From Choristoneura fumiferana (Eukaryota; Arthropoda; Insecta; Lepidoptera; Tortricidae): 64,000 nt of DNA. Below are positions 33,838-45,160 of this stretch, one piece after another (the first letter of the stretch is position 1; each line of letters opens with the position of its first letter). The notes below the pieces were generated by a model. It saw only the letters and a list, made by a program, of their open reading frames with translations, ran no database searches and was not told the DNA's origin. The stretch lies in NCBI RefSeq assembly GCF_025370935.1, contig NC_133491.1:4279023-4343022 (forward strand). Reading direction: 5' to 3'. A program made the position numbers and the translations under genes.

Positions 33838-34080
33838 GCCCTATACTTCGGTTTTTTTTAAGCATTTGAAAGAAGGTAAGCGATCTGGACGTGTATTTTT
33901 ATTGAAAAACACTTTTAAAAATAAGTCACAGCAAATATGTAGCAATTAGCAAGGATATATGATCATTTGCATGCTTTTTGTATCATAAGTACTTAATAGT
34001 TATTATTTTTTTAAAACGTTTTTCAATAAGAAAGACTCGTTAAGATTGTTTACTCTTCTTCAAATGCTAAAAAAATAGGG
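33838..34080. mobile_element. Foldback element
   Basis: TTTTAAGCATTTGAAAGAAG against CTTCTTCAAATGCTAAAAA, and ATTGAAAAACACTTTTAAAA against TTTTAAAACGTTTTTCAAT. Confidence 0.7.
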
Positions 34081-35937
34081 TAGAGCAAGAGGACGCGCTC
34101 TAGGTGCTAAATGGCAAGGGGCGTTTGGGCTTAATTCAATAGAAATATTAGAAGCTGGGAAGATATCATAGCGTACAAGCGCCACTAAAACACAAAAAAA
34201 CGTTGCTGGAATGGCGAAAAACGGCGACATCGAAAGAAATAACCACTAGAACACTAGAACATTTCTTTTCTCTAGTAATAAAAAATAGTTTTGTAATCTA
34301 TACAGATCGGACTGGTTGTTACAGTTCAAACAGTAATTACCATTTGCAAATAAAAACGTGAACCCAAGATTTATGATTCGATAGAAGAGTCTGAGCCGTG
34401 ATATATTTTGACAACTCGAAAGCCTTAAATTATAGGTTCACTTTGATAAAACTGCGCGGGTCACTTAAATCGAAAGCACTCTGAACGACATTCTATTGTT
34501 TGTAGATGCCTATCGCTAGGTATTATATCGGTATTAATTACTAAGCGTGCTTTAATCCTGTCAGTCAAGTTTCACCGTGATAAGAAGCGAGGAGTAATGA
34601 AAGTATTTTTTATAGTCCGTCTCATAATCATTTATTGACCTGTGCCATTTAAAGCTGTCATTGTTGAAAGTCGTGCGATTTTTCGCAATGTTGAATAGAA
34701 TGTGTGATTTCTGCTGCATTCAGTTTTATACAAAAGTCTAGTTTGTGCCACACGGCAACCCAAAATGAGTTGTAAACCAAAGTTTTGCGACTGAAAATAC
34801 GCGACATACACTCAAAAAATTACACTAGGTAGTCGGGCTTCACCCTAAAACTTTAATGAACGACTATACTATTCGCCGCGCTCAAAGTCAAACCTGCCAG
34901 CATTAAAATAGAGGCTTTATTTAATTACGGAGCATAATTTTAATTACATTATGTCATTTAGTCACGCCTTGATGGTTAGTCTACTCTATAGGCTTTCACC
35001 GCCCCTGCTGTTACTGCCTAACACTTAACCGCAATCAGAATGGTTTCACGGATTGTAATTTTTAATACATTGTATAATGTCCAGATTAAAATTATAGTTG
35101 GTTTTTCTCGTTATTATAGCTATTTAAAGAAATTGAGAGCACTTTATAAAAAATAGCGTGATCCACTTCACATAAAGAACCGAAATGTTCATAAGTAAAT
35201 TGTAAAGTAAACAAATATGTTTTATCTTTACAATTTTATTTACTTCTGAACTAATTAGAGTTAGCAAAATATCTTTTTCTCAAAAAGTAAAAGTTGACAT
35301 TATTCTTCACATATCAGAAGGGGAAGTGCATAGTTTATGATCAGTGAAAAGTTAAAAAGGATTGCAGGTTCGCTAGCTCGACTCGACGAGGAATGTCGCA
35401 TACAAATTCTATTATTGTTGCAAACTTTTTAAAAAGTTAAAAGGGCCATGGAAATGTTGGCACAAGTCGTATACCTACAGCCAACTCAAATGGCCGGTAT
35501 CAGCTATTTTCTTGGAGCTCAGGACTTTTTTTATTGGGTCTGAAACAGCTTTGGTGTTTTCGGTGGAAAAATACATCTGCAATTTTTTTTTATGAAAAAA
35601 AGGCGGGAAAGCATACAAATTTTATTGAAGTAAAATTAAATGTCTTAATATATTTTGAGAAAAATGTATTCTAATTTATAAGTTTTCACCGTATTTGAGA
35701 AAAGCTTTATACTCGTATTAGTCTCGGCTGGAATAGCAATTGTTGGCTTCGTATTAGTTAAACGTTTTATACCCATACTCAGTCAGTAATTGCGTACATC
35801 CATGCCACGACAATAATCTAGTATTACGCATAAAAATATTTTTTACATAAACTTCCACTTCAATAAAAAGGCGATATGAATGTTACATTATACAGTACAA
35901 CGCAACCTCAGTACAGTGCACAGTGCATAGTACAGGG

Positions 35938-36053
35938 TTAAAGCCGCGGGTTCAAGGTTGACGCAGGCCACTTCCAACCGCAGCAACTCCATGGGGGAGC
36001 CCAATATCCAACAGTGGGCATTCTGCGGCTATTATGATGATGATGATGATACG
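35938..36053 (+). mobile_element. Retroelement 3' tail ending in GATGATGAT
   Basis: GTTAAAGCCGCGGGTTCAAG to CCAACAGTGGGCATTCTGCG and a GAT repeat; second copy at 29237. Confidence 0.72.
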
Positions 36054-36299
36054 ATACCTATCTAGCCTTAAGTAAATGCTAGGGACACTAGTATAGATCT
36101 GAATTAATAGCTAATGGCCACGTTCCACGCTTTTAACTTTTGTTTAATTTAAAATTTGCATACTAATTGTAATAACGCCGTTTCTTTGACTAGTTTTATT
36201 ACTTTTGTCTACATAATTAATTAACCATTGTCTTAATTTGAATAAATAATACTCAAATTGCGCAATTGGCAAATATATCTCCAGTCTGTATGTATCCCA

Positions 36300-36600
36300 C
36301 TGTTTGAGCTATCTGTCAAAATTTGAAATTTGAGAGCGTGGGTTGTTCTCACGTGGGCGCAGTGCGGATCGAAAACTTCACACATCTTAAGGAGCTTGGC
36401 AGATGTATACAAATTTCCTTACACGGTTTTCTTTCACCAAAATCTCGTTAAATTTCAATGTCATTCAAATTCCGGAAAACTCCGAGCTGTGGCGGGGCTC
36501 GAACCGTGTGGTTTCGATCCTCCGCTTTAGAGGCTGTAGCTCAAACCTTAGGCTACCATTACTTTTTTCAAACCGCCCAACTACCAAAGCTTTTTTTTAA
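36300..36600 (-). mobile_element. SINE-C, diverged copy, minus strand
   Basis: Shares order and landmarks with 37165-37462 (TTCTTTCACC, CTCGAACC, TAGAGGCTGTAGCTCAAACC, tRNA-like end). Strongly diverged. Three short plus-strand frames here are artefacts. Confidence 0.55.
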
Positions 36601-36702
36601 ACCGGGCTATCAGAGCTTTGTTGAAAATAATCAGAGGAAAAAACACCATTGCTTACAAAACTTGCAATGCTCACAGTGACTGCAATGCTTATTTCACCAA
36701 CG

Positions 36703-37164
36703 TCAATGTAAACAATCAAATCGTCTATCTCCTCTCAGATATAGGAAAGCAATACCAATTATTGGGCCACGTATGTTAATAATTCCATCTCCCAATTGGC
36801 CATAATGACATGGGTCAGAGAGCGTTACTCTACCGCAATCCTGGCCGCAGAATGATTGTGGCATGTTTTTCTCAAAGGCTATTGATACTTGCTTGCCGTG
36901 TGATCGGTGACTGAGCACTTAATTATGTCTGTATGGGTTATAGAGTCATTAAGCACCATAAAAAGTTTTTGTACGGCTTCCTTGAAGACATAGGCGATAT
37001 GTCGCAATGTTGTGATATTTGTATTCACTTGGTATTCGCATATAACCGGAGGGACGTATATAGGGACTGATAGAAAAGAGATGCCGAAGGAAACCACTGG
37101 TAGTATTAACCCCTTCCTCACAAATCCTCTACGTATGGAATAGAGGTGCAAGGGGATACACTTG
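36703..37164 (-). pseudogene. Unrecognised coding-like stretch in two frames, minus strand
   Basis: Two overlapping minus-strand frames cover this stretch. The first (to about 36879) reads VPIYVPPVICEYQVNTNITT and onward to a TAG. The second, one frame off (36703-36918), has MPQSFCGQDCGRVTLSDPC and GQLGDGIINIRGP. Taken in order they look like one protein with cysteines and a hydrophobic N-terminal part, broken by a frame change near 36885. Flanked on both sides by SINE-C copies. I do not recognise the family; it may be a decayed retrogene or mobile-element gene, or chance. Confidence 0.25.
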
Positions 37165-37462
37165 CACATCCTGGCGTAAAAAAATACATCTCAGTTCATC
37201 ATCAGTTCATCCCAGCCTATATCCAGCCCAGCCATCCCACGCGGGCCCAGGGTGGATTGGGAACTTCGCACGCACCATTGAATCGCTTCGCAAGTTTGTG
37301 CAGGTTTCCTCACGATGTTTACCTACACCGCAAAGCTCGTGGTAAATTTCAAATGTAATTCCGCACATGAATATCGAAAAACTCAGAGGTGCGAGCCGGG
37401 GTTCGAACCCACGACCCTCTGCTTGAGAGGCGATAGGTCAAACCACTAGGCCACCACGGCTT
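37165..37462 (-). mobile_element. SINE-C copy, minus strand
   Basis: On the minus strand it starts with a tRNA-like head (CCGTGGTGGCCTAGTGG, GGGTTCGAACCCCGG), then GAGCTTTGCGGTG, AGGAAACCTGCACAAACTTG and CGCGTGGGATGG. Same family as 58543. Confidence 0.8.
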
Positions 37463-37724
37463 CGACCTAATAATAAATGCTCCTCTAATAAATTCACCGT
37501 CCTGAAAATAATACCTGTCAGCGCCCATGCCTCCTTATATGATCGTTGTCAAGCAAAGGTTTATCCTCCATAATCCAGGCTCGATATCTCAACTTTACTG
37601 TAGTCCAGAGATCGTAATTGGAAAGCGCTGTTGCCCACATCTCACATTACTCCCTTTCACGATACCCACTGGAGGGTCTTAAATTAAAACTGGAGGACAT
37701 GAGTGCGTCTTAAGTATTCTAAAA

Positions 37725-37815
37725 CTGAGGAGTCCCTCTCACTCTCGTATTAAATAATATAGGCATAAGCGGGACGGCAAGATATGAAGTTCGAATTTTG
37801 CACTTCGTCGTAGGC
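37725..37815. mobile_element. MITE-1 partial copy, diverged subtype
   Basis: CCCTCTCACTCTCGTATTAA, then GGGACGGCAAGATATGAAGT and TTTGCACTTCGTCGTAGG. The left end is missing. Confidence 0.65.
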
Positions 37816-38013
37816 TTTGCTCAAGCACGCACCACACTATACACGAGTAAAATAGATCGCCGAGCCTCGTTACCTATCGTTAAAAAATGCTAGTCTGAAA
37901 CCACCCTGTAGAAGAGATGACGCTCAATGCACAAGAAGTTAAGCCAGCATTTACAAAGCCAACTCCTGGCTTCATATCTTTGCACTCTTTACTTATCCCT
38001 TTACCCAGTAAAC

Positions 38014-38336
38014 CCCATACGAAACTCGAAAATCGAAGTCCAAATCGTGCTGTCCCTCTCACTCTCGTATTAAATAATGTAAGCGTCAGCGGGACGGCAA
38101 GTACGAAACTAGAATTTTACCCGGAATTTTAGCTAGGATTTTATTGGACCTGGGTTCGATTCCCAGTGCTGGTCTATTTTTCTGGTTTTTCTGTGCATCT
38201 GGTTGTTCTATGTTTCAGTTTGTATTTTCGATATGGATTTTACGGGATAACCGATAAAAAGTAACAAAATTTGAAGTTGAAATAAAAAAGACTCCAAAAA
38301 CCAATCTGAATTTTACACTTCGTAGTATAAGGGCCA
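38014..38336. mobile_element. MITE-1 (diverged subtype) split by SINE-B
   Basis: The left part 38014-38122 (ACGAAACTCGAAAATCGAAG, CCCTCTCACTCTCGTATTAA) and the right end 38308-38336 (GAATTTTACACTTCGTAGTA, TAAGGGCC) are separated by SINE-B. The word GAATTTTAC occurs at both junctions, as a target duplication would. Confidence 0.6.
38144..38240 (+). mobile_element. SINE-B copy, plus strand
   Basis: GGACCTGGGTTCGATTCCCA (B-box) then TATTTTTCTGGTTTTTCTGT and TTTCAGTTTGTATTTTCGAT. The A-box half is missing, so it is 5'-truncated. Confidence 0.72.
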
Positions 38337-38654
38337 GATCCTTGCACTATTGCAGTGAACATCACGTAATAGCCCAAGCCACGCCTTGTCGATACAGAAA
38401 CTTACCCACGCAGCCAGGTCCATAAACTCAGCTGGGAACGTCGTATATGGTATAAACTATGAAAGACCAATCTTCTCAGATATTTATGAGTCTGCGTTGC
38501 GAAAGATAATCGGTGTTTCGATCTTTTGTTTCTAATTAAATGAGGTCTTGGAAATTTATTGGATGAGCTTATTGCAAATCTATAAACTAAGTAGGTATTA
38601 TGAAGTCACGTCATGTTGTTTAAAAATTAAATTAATTGTTCAAACTCGAACACA

Positions 38655-38780
38655 AAAGTATGTATGTATTTATGTATGTAAATACTTTATTGTCATCAAA
38701 GTTTATTGTACATAAAACACAAAAATAATACAAAAAGAAAATAACAAAACAAAAGAGTACAAAGTGTGTGTGTGTGTGTC
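38655..38780 (-). mobile_element. Retroelement tail in reverse, with GT microsatellite
   Basis: On the minus strand it ends with AATAAAGTATTTACATACAT and a TACA repeat, typical of a non-LTR tail. A GT run at 38766-38779 adjoins it. Confidence 0.5.
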
Positions 38781-38859
38781 AACTCCATTTCCATAACTCA
38801 TATGAAAATTCAATTCTTAAGGAGTAAACTCCAATACCTAATATTCAAACAACTAAAAA

Positions 38860-38994
38860 AAAGATTTTTAAGACACAATACATATATATGTATACATATG
38901 TATATATGTATTGATTGATTGTATGTATTGTGTAAGACACAATACATATATATATGTATACATATATATGTATTGTGTCTTAAAAATCTTTTTT
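38860..38994. repeat. AT-rich perfect palindrome (cruciform-prone)
   Basis: AAGATTTTTAAGACACAATA is mirrored by TATTGTGTCTTAAAAATCTT. Between them are two smaller hairpins built of TACATATATATGTATACATA-type sequence. Confidence 0.85.
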
Positions 38995-39269
38995 ACATAT
39001 ACATATGTATACAATATAAAAAATACGTTAATACAAGAAAAAAAGAAAAATACAACTAAAACTACTCACTCAAACTACTTAGTGTTTGTAAAGTAATAAT
39101 AAAAAAACAAAGTTCGAAGCTAACATCAAACAGTGGATGTCATAACTAGATGGGTACACATGCGATAAAAATTACAGTTGAATTCCTAAAACCAATTAAA
39201 CATTCCTAAATAACGAATCGATTGACACCTTATTTATTAAAATCGGATGAGTACTAACTAGTCTAGACG

Positions 39270-39465
39270 GTATCCGTTCATTTCGCAACTAGTGTTATGC
39301 AACCTGATTCATTTCGCAAGTTTTCATTTCGCAAACTCTAAACCTGTAAATATTTCAGGATTTATTTCTGGGCCTTCGTGTAGAACCCTTTAGGTTAGTT
39401 TTATTAAAAACGTGAAATATTTACAGTTTCAGAAATATTAAACAGTTGCGAAATGAATCAGGTTG
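39270..39465. mobile_element. Possible MITE with CATTTCGCAA motifs
   Basis: GCAACCTGATTCATTTCGCA (39299) is mirrored by TGCGAAATGAATCAGGTTGC (39446). ATTTCGCAA recurs several times on the left. Confidence 0.6.
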
Positions 39466-40464
39466 CCAAGCGTTACTTGCGAAACATGAGTGAACCATGC
39501 TTTTAGCTGCCGAAACCCAGGCTGCTGAAGTAGAGGGATGCTTGAATAAAACTTCGGTAAAGATTCGACTGTAAGTATAATTTTGGAGGTAGCTGGTGTA
39601 CATAGTAAAGTGCCTACAAATGTGTGTCTTTTGACGGTTACATAGCTTTATATTCTAGTACATGCAAAGCTGTGATTGGTCAAAATATTAACGTAGTAGT
39701 AGTAGTGTAGTGCGTTTCGATTTTACTTTACAGCTTAGTAAAGTTATATATAAATTTAAAACATAAATGATAAAATAAAAACATTAATAAACCCAAAATT
39801 ACATTACACTGCCAAATCACGAACAGTGGCAGAAGTGCCCCAACAATGATGTGGCCGCAATTTTTTTTATAAGTATTCGCATTTTCCATATAATTGAAAT
39901 AGAGATGCATCTGCAATGTAGCCACCTGTGGTGCAAGTGCGCTGAGCGCAATGTATTGAAAATCAATCGTGGTTGTGGTTACTGCGGCTGCGTTAGTAAA
40001 ACCACGGGCAAAAACGAATATTCTAAAACAATGAATGAAAATTTGTAATCGAACCTAATTGTGGTTTTAAACTAAAACTCAATAGGTATCACATTTTTAA
40101 TTATATGAACGAATAAAACAATTACTTTGCTCACCCGCATAGGGTGACTCCTAAGTCCAAAACAATAATTATAGTTTTTAACGCAGCAAATCTAGGCAAA
40201 TTCAGTGCATTAGCTCTTAAAGAAAACAATTAATTCTTAATTACCTAACTAATTTAGTTAAATATAATTAGTAAAAATGACCAATCGTATAGTCATAGCG
40301 TGTCATCGTGCCGGCTCGCACAATATCTTTGGTGTTAAATTTTGGTGGAAATGGGTCGGCACGATTTCAATTCTCGTCCCACCTCGTCTTGCCTCGCCTC
40401 ACGCTGCCCTTTAATGGTATAAAAAGCTAAATAGGCCACCACGGTTTAAGGTAAGGAAGGGTAT

Positions 40465-40800
40465 CCTCATCATTAGCCGGAAGACGTCCAGTGCTGAACA
40501 AAGGCCTCCCTCTTAAGCCGAGTTTAAACTTGAAAGAAAAATCGTGCAAGTCGCATTATATTGCTGCGTTCGATTGACCACTACAAAATCGTTGGCTTAT
40601 TACGGCCTCGCAATGTAATGCAACTTGCACAATTTTTTTGGCATATCTACGCCACTATAGAACGCCATAACGACAACTCGCCACTAGCATCCACCGTCAG
40701 TCCACCTAATGGGAGGCCTGTCAACGCTTCATCTTCCGGTTCGTGGTCGCCACTCGAGGACTTCTCTCCCCCAGTTATCTGTCCCACTGCCACTTCGGCA
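40465..40800 (+). mobile_element. Retroelement fragment interrupted by MITE-3
   Basis: TTAGCCGGAAGACGTCCAGT and AACAAAGGCCTCCCTCTTA, then MITE-3 (40514-40650), then AGAACGCCATAACGACAACT, TAATGGGAGGCCTGTCAACG and TCTTCCGGTTCGTGGTCGCC. Same family as 8426. Confidence 0.68.
40514..40650. mobile_element. MITE-3 copy with damaged right end
   Basis: AAGCCGAGTTTAAACTTGAA at the left and GGCCTCGCAATGTAATGCAA, TTGCACAATTTTTTTGGCA at the right. The last bases no longer mirror the left end. Confidence 0.8.
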
Positions 40801-40861
40801 GCATATTTTTACAGCTATGTCGGTAGCTTTAGTTCTTATTCAACGAACCGGTAGGGTATCA

Positions 40862-40930
40862 ACCCAGCCTATATACGTACCACTGCTGGGCACAGGCCTC
40901 CTCGCAAAATTAGATGGCTGGGAGGGTAGG
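40862..40930 (-). mobile_element. SINE-C 3' fragment, minus strand
   Basis: CCCAGCCTATATACGTACCA and CTGGGCACAGGCCTCCTCG, the distal part of SINE-C reversed. Confidence 0.65.
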
Positions 40931-41034
40931 GTATAGCTACTGTCGAACTCGAGTATCGAATCCTTGTAGCAACCTAATAACTATTACGTCATCCGTGCCT
41001 AAACTATCACTTCGCATTATCGATGCAGCGCAGA

Positions 41035-41175
41035 TTGACATGCGTCTCCATTAACCCGAGTGCATAAGCCGAGGTCGCGTGATCGTCGTGCGACGCGTAA
41101 TGGAAACCTGATTAATGGCGGTAGGGCGCTGCGCCCGCGCCGCGGTTTGGTTTGTGGAGGCTTTGTTTGAACTGC
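41035..41175. other. GC-rich, repeat-free block in intron 2
   Basis: CGCGTGATCGTCGTGCGACG and GGGCGCTGCGCCCGCGCCGC contrast with the AT-rich intron. No open frame. It could be a regulatory element, which is inference from composition alone. Confidence 0.3.
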
Positions 41176-41266
41176 GTACGCAAACAATGCTTTTTATTGT
41201 CGAAAAAAGTTTAACTGTCGGTGCGTGGTTATAATATTGTCGTCAAAGTTTTATAGATTTGTCAAA

Positions 41267-41269
<3 letters not shown>

Positions 41270-41306
<37 letters not shown>
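41270..41306 (+). repeat. CA dinucleotide microsatellite
   Basis: About 18 uninterrupted CA units. Confidence 0.95.
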
Positions 41307-41308
<2 letters not shown>

Positions 41309-41859
41309 CAAATCTTTAATTCACATGTTATGTACAACTCAAATAACAAGAAATGGTTTATAAAAATTAAAGAACATTTAAGAAGTAATAACACTTAAGA
41401 ATATAGAATATAGAATGTTAGATTTTTGAGAAGTAAATAGGTAAATTTGACGAAAAGTTCACATATTTCTGGGCGTCAGAAAAACTTCTGAACAATTTAA
41501 ATGCATCGGATCGGACAAAAACAAATCAAAAACGCAACTCAAGCAAAAAACTAAATTTGAATGGAAAACATCGAAACTGTACGAACGTTTTCTCAAAAGT
41601 ATGCCAAAGGTCGATCGATGAAGAACAAGATTCACATATTCCTCTCATGTTATTATCTCGACAAATTCCGATATCTGAAAGTTTTTCTTTTATCTGTCAA
41701 ATATTAATCGAAAACTTTTAGTCACGGAAGTAATGTCGACCCGTCAATTTAATCTACCATTTTTGGGAACAAACTGGAATAAACACTAATTTCATAACGT
41801 TTGTGTACCAAAACGTCGATTATTTTCTTATGAAAAACATTCGAGTTCAAAATAACGTA

Positions 41860-41985
41860 AGAAGATTCGAGGAAATTGATCCACATACTAGGGTGAAACC
41901 TTTTCATAATTAATTTCGCTATTATTTCTTTGGCAAACGTAAGGGATGTCAACATGACATTAGTAGCACAAAGGTTCCACCCTGT
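41860..41985 (-). repeat. Interspersed repeat shared with 11437-11600, reversed
   Basis: AACGTAAGGGATGTCAACAT and AAAGGTTCCACCCTGTA are the complement of the sequence near 11470. Confidence 0.68.
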
Positions 41986-41987
41986 AT

Positions 41988-42051
41988 CCTTAGTGTAAGT
42001 TTTCGGTTACAAAATACGTCTCGATCGAGACGCATTTTGTAACACTAAGGG
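41988..42051. mobile_element. MITE-8 internal-deletion copy
   Basis: Only the two ends remain, joined at CTCGATCGAG: CCTTAGTGTAAGTTTTCGGT on the left and ATTTTGTAACACTAAGG on the right. The full element is at 61978-62165. Confidence 0.82.
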
Positions 42052-42530
42052 CACTGGTACGTAATTTAGCTTCCTCGACTACGTCAATCACTCAAAGCTC
42101 AATGTGGAGTTGTGAACTCAAATCGTAAATAAGTTAAAATAAGCTAAATGTCTTGGCATTGACAAACATTTGTGTGCAACAGTTAGTCACTTAACTTAGA
42201 TTTAAACTTTTCTCCATTGTCAATTTGACTATTTATCTTCGAAATGTCAGAGCAGTCCCAAATGATTTTTCGCTTTGATTGAACCCATAGGTCAGCCAAT
42301 GTCCAGCTAATTTTGAGTCATTTTGACATTAAGGAGTATTGTTTGAGATATTAATACCATGATAATAGCATCATTACCTTCTGATACAAAAACCATTATA
42401 CTCGTAATACCCAATTTGAAAGATGCATTGTTTGCATGTACTTAACTTTAAGTACCTGTATAAATTGCTAATGATGCAAATGGTGCTTACTCGTAGATAA
42501 GCTAGATAATGGTCATATTAGATTACCTAC

Positions 42531-42873
42531 TAGCTTTTGCCCGCGGCTTCGCCCGCGTGGAATTCGGTTATCGCGCGCTGTTCCCTCGGAAACTGCAGGG
42601 CTACTACGAAACTCGAAGTTCGTATCGTACCGTCCCTCTCGCTCTCGTATTAAATAGTATAAGTGTCCGAGGGACCGCACCACACGATCTTCGAGTTTCG
42701 AGTTTCGTAGTAGCCCTGCTGTGCATTTTTCCGGGATAAAAAGTAGTCTATGTCACTCTCTGGCACATAAACTATCTCTATGACAAAAATCACGTCAATC
42801 CGTCGCTCCATTTCGACGTGAAAAACGGACAAACATACAAACACACACTCGAATTTATAATATTAAGTATGGA
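42531..42873 (+). repeat. CCCGCGGC-family repeat, near complete, carrying a MITE-1
   Basis: TAGCTTTTGCCCGCGGCTTC, GTGGAATTCGGTTATCGCGC, then the MITE, then TTCCGGGATAAAAAGTAGTC, TCTATGACAAAAATCACG and GAATTTATAATATTAAGTAT. Confidence 0.75.
42596..42718. mobile_element. MITE-1 copy inside the CCCGCGGC-family repeat
   Basis: CAGGGCTACTACGAAACTCG to CGAGTTTCGTAGTAGCCCTG. The best-preserved copy, with matching CAGGGC ends. Confidence 0.93.
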
Positions 42874-43736
42874 AGGATTACAATATTCATTTTTCGATTG
42901 ATTTCAACGTAAAAATTTGAGATTTTAACGCATTATACGTATACGTTACTTACCTACTAGCTCCCTTCCCTGAACCTTTTTAGCCTAGTTTCACCACTCA
43001 TCATCATGATCAAATTATAAACAAGACAAACAAAAGTGACAGATAATCTGTGATGATGTTCCACTTTGTTTTGCCCAAATAAATAAGTGGTAAACCAGGC
43101 TCTTACCTTGGTCTTCTTACTCGACTACGACGGCAAAGCCAAAGGAAGATCCGAGTAAATTAAAAATAGGTATCTATCGAACTAATTAAAACATTAGGTG
43201 GGTACCCCTTGTGGAACAGTACCACAGTAAGTAACAGTACCACAGTAAGTTGACAAGACATTGGGGTAGCAAGGGATTTTTTTACGGCACTTCCTGTCAA
43301 TAAGTTGTATGGCGGGTCAGAAATTACCTTTAGGAAAAAATCGTGTCTTACAATTAAATGACAATGACAATTAAAATTAGATGCGGATGTAGCCCTTTAT
43401 TTTGTAATAATCATGCATATCAAACAACTTAATACAATCATAATAGCAAGGTTCCTCTCCTAGTATAATAGCGTGACATGCCTACATAATTGATTTTAAT
43501 TTAAGTGTCACTTCCGATCTTTTTACTGTAGTTTCATTACCTACTGCTTGAATTTCACTTCTGGTTGAATTTTTAATTATTCACTATGATACACAACTAC
43601 TTATATTGTACCCTAACTAGGTTACGTTACCTATTTTGTTTGCCTATTGCATAATGTTTTTGAATGCTATAGGTACTTACTTACGAGTATATTCTTACTC
43701 GTATTTTGCTATTAGGTACCCAGATAGTTCTGCAGC

Positions 43737-44022
43737 TTTTTTTTTTTTTTATTCGACTGGATGGCAAACGAGCAAGTGGGACTCCTGATGGTAAGAGATC
43801 ACCACCGCCCATAGACAACTGCAACACCAGGGTATTGCAGATGCGTTGCCAACCTAGAGGCCTAAGATGGAATACCTCAAGTGCCAGTTATTTCACCGGC
43901 TGTCTTACTCTCTCCACGCCGAAACACAACAGTGCAAGCACTGCTGCTTCACGGCAGGATTAGCGAGCAAGATGGTGGTAGCAATCCGGGCGGATCTTGC
44001 ACAAGGTCCTACCACCTGCAAA
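43737..44022 (-). mobile_element. 3' end of RTE-like non-LTR retrotransposon, minus strand
   Basis: Starts with a T-run, then ATTCGACTGGATGGCAAACG, and ends CAAGGTCCTACCACCTGC. Complement of 25126-25402. The plus-strand frames at 43706 and 43881 are its shadows. Confidence 0.82.
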
Positions 44023-44759
44023 TCTCAAACTTAGACGTTATTTTAATCACCCAGTTACGAACACGCTCAATTTTCTACAATTTACAAAGAACAGGAATCA
44101 TTGTCGTGACCAATTTGTTAACGAATAACATGACTTTTGCACTCATGCTTCTCATTTTCCCAATAGCACATAATCTGTTAATTTAACGTTAACTTACTAA
44201 ACCTAAGTAATATATAATCGCACAACTATTAATTGGTTAGTATTAAAATGTACCTACTATAATTCAGTTGCTTCATAATCGAATAATCGTGCTGTTATTT
44301 GACGGTTTGCAAGACAAATTTATGAACAGTTTAATGTTTTTACAAGGTCTTATTTAAACTTTATACAAATTCAAAAGAGACTGAAAAAATAATTTGCTAG
44401 AATTACAGATTAATCCAGCGTAGCGCTCTTATGTGTGGGATGAGTGTGATGTGTGGATGTGCCTTGGTGTTATGGAAGGCCAAAGAATGATAGCAGGTGA
44501 TAAGACTTTGGGGTATGATGCTATTTGGGGACGATCGGCAGTGGCGGGTTTTACAACAGCATTTCTACATATCTGTGAGTTTTCTTTTTTACTTTTTATT
44601 TTTATTTTTAGTAGGGCTGCGTCGCGCGGCGCTTTGGGCAGTTCTGTATCGCATGCCAACTAGGATCCACATAATATCAGCGTCGAGACCTTCCGTGACC
44701 TGACAAATGCTGAGTGGATTCCTTTTTCATAACTAACGTACTTAGATAGTTATTGGAAT

Positions 44760-44828
44760 ATTTGTTACTTCCTAATTGATTATGTTAAGTAGTTGTGAAA
44801 TAAATGTTTCTTATTCTTATTCTTATTT
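44760..44828 (+). mobile_element. Retroelement tail, AAATAAATGT(TTCTTA)n
   Basis: GTTGTGAAATAAATGTTTCT followed by a TATTCT repeat. Same plan as 14761. The 5' limit is unclear. Confidence 0.5.
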
Positions 44829-44984
44829 AGTTTCACCTGTCCCGTTGTCTGTAGTCAAATCTTGCAAGTTACATTCGACCAACTTCCAGTAGTCGGATTG
44901 ATTTGAAATTTTCCACCCACCGGTTTAGATTTACGCCCCCCACTTTACCTATATGGGATGGGAGGTTACCCTAAATTTTTTATT

Positions 44985-45160
44985 TTATTTTTTATTGTAC
45001 CATTTTGTCGGCATAGTTTACATTTATAACTGTACAAAATTACAGCTTTCTATCATTGATAGTCCATGAGCAAAGCCGCGGACGGACGGGCAGACAGACA
45101 GACATGGTGAAACTATAAGGGTTCCGTTTTTGCTATTTTGGCTTCGGAACCCTAAAAACA
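44985..45160 (-). repeat. AGGGTTCCGTA-family repeat, reversed
   Basis: CGGACGGACGGGCAGACAGA and TATAAGGGTTCCGTTTTTGC, ending GGCTTCGGAACCCTAAAAA. Mirror of the copy at 60195-60400 along most of its length. Confidence 0.72.

Noticed and set aside
44429..44703. Overlapping open frames on both strands
   Set aside because: No domain or splice support. Part of the stretch resembles retroelement-associated sequence leading to the tail at 44760.
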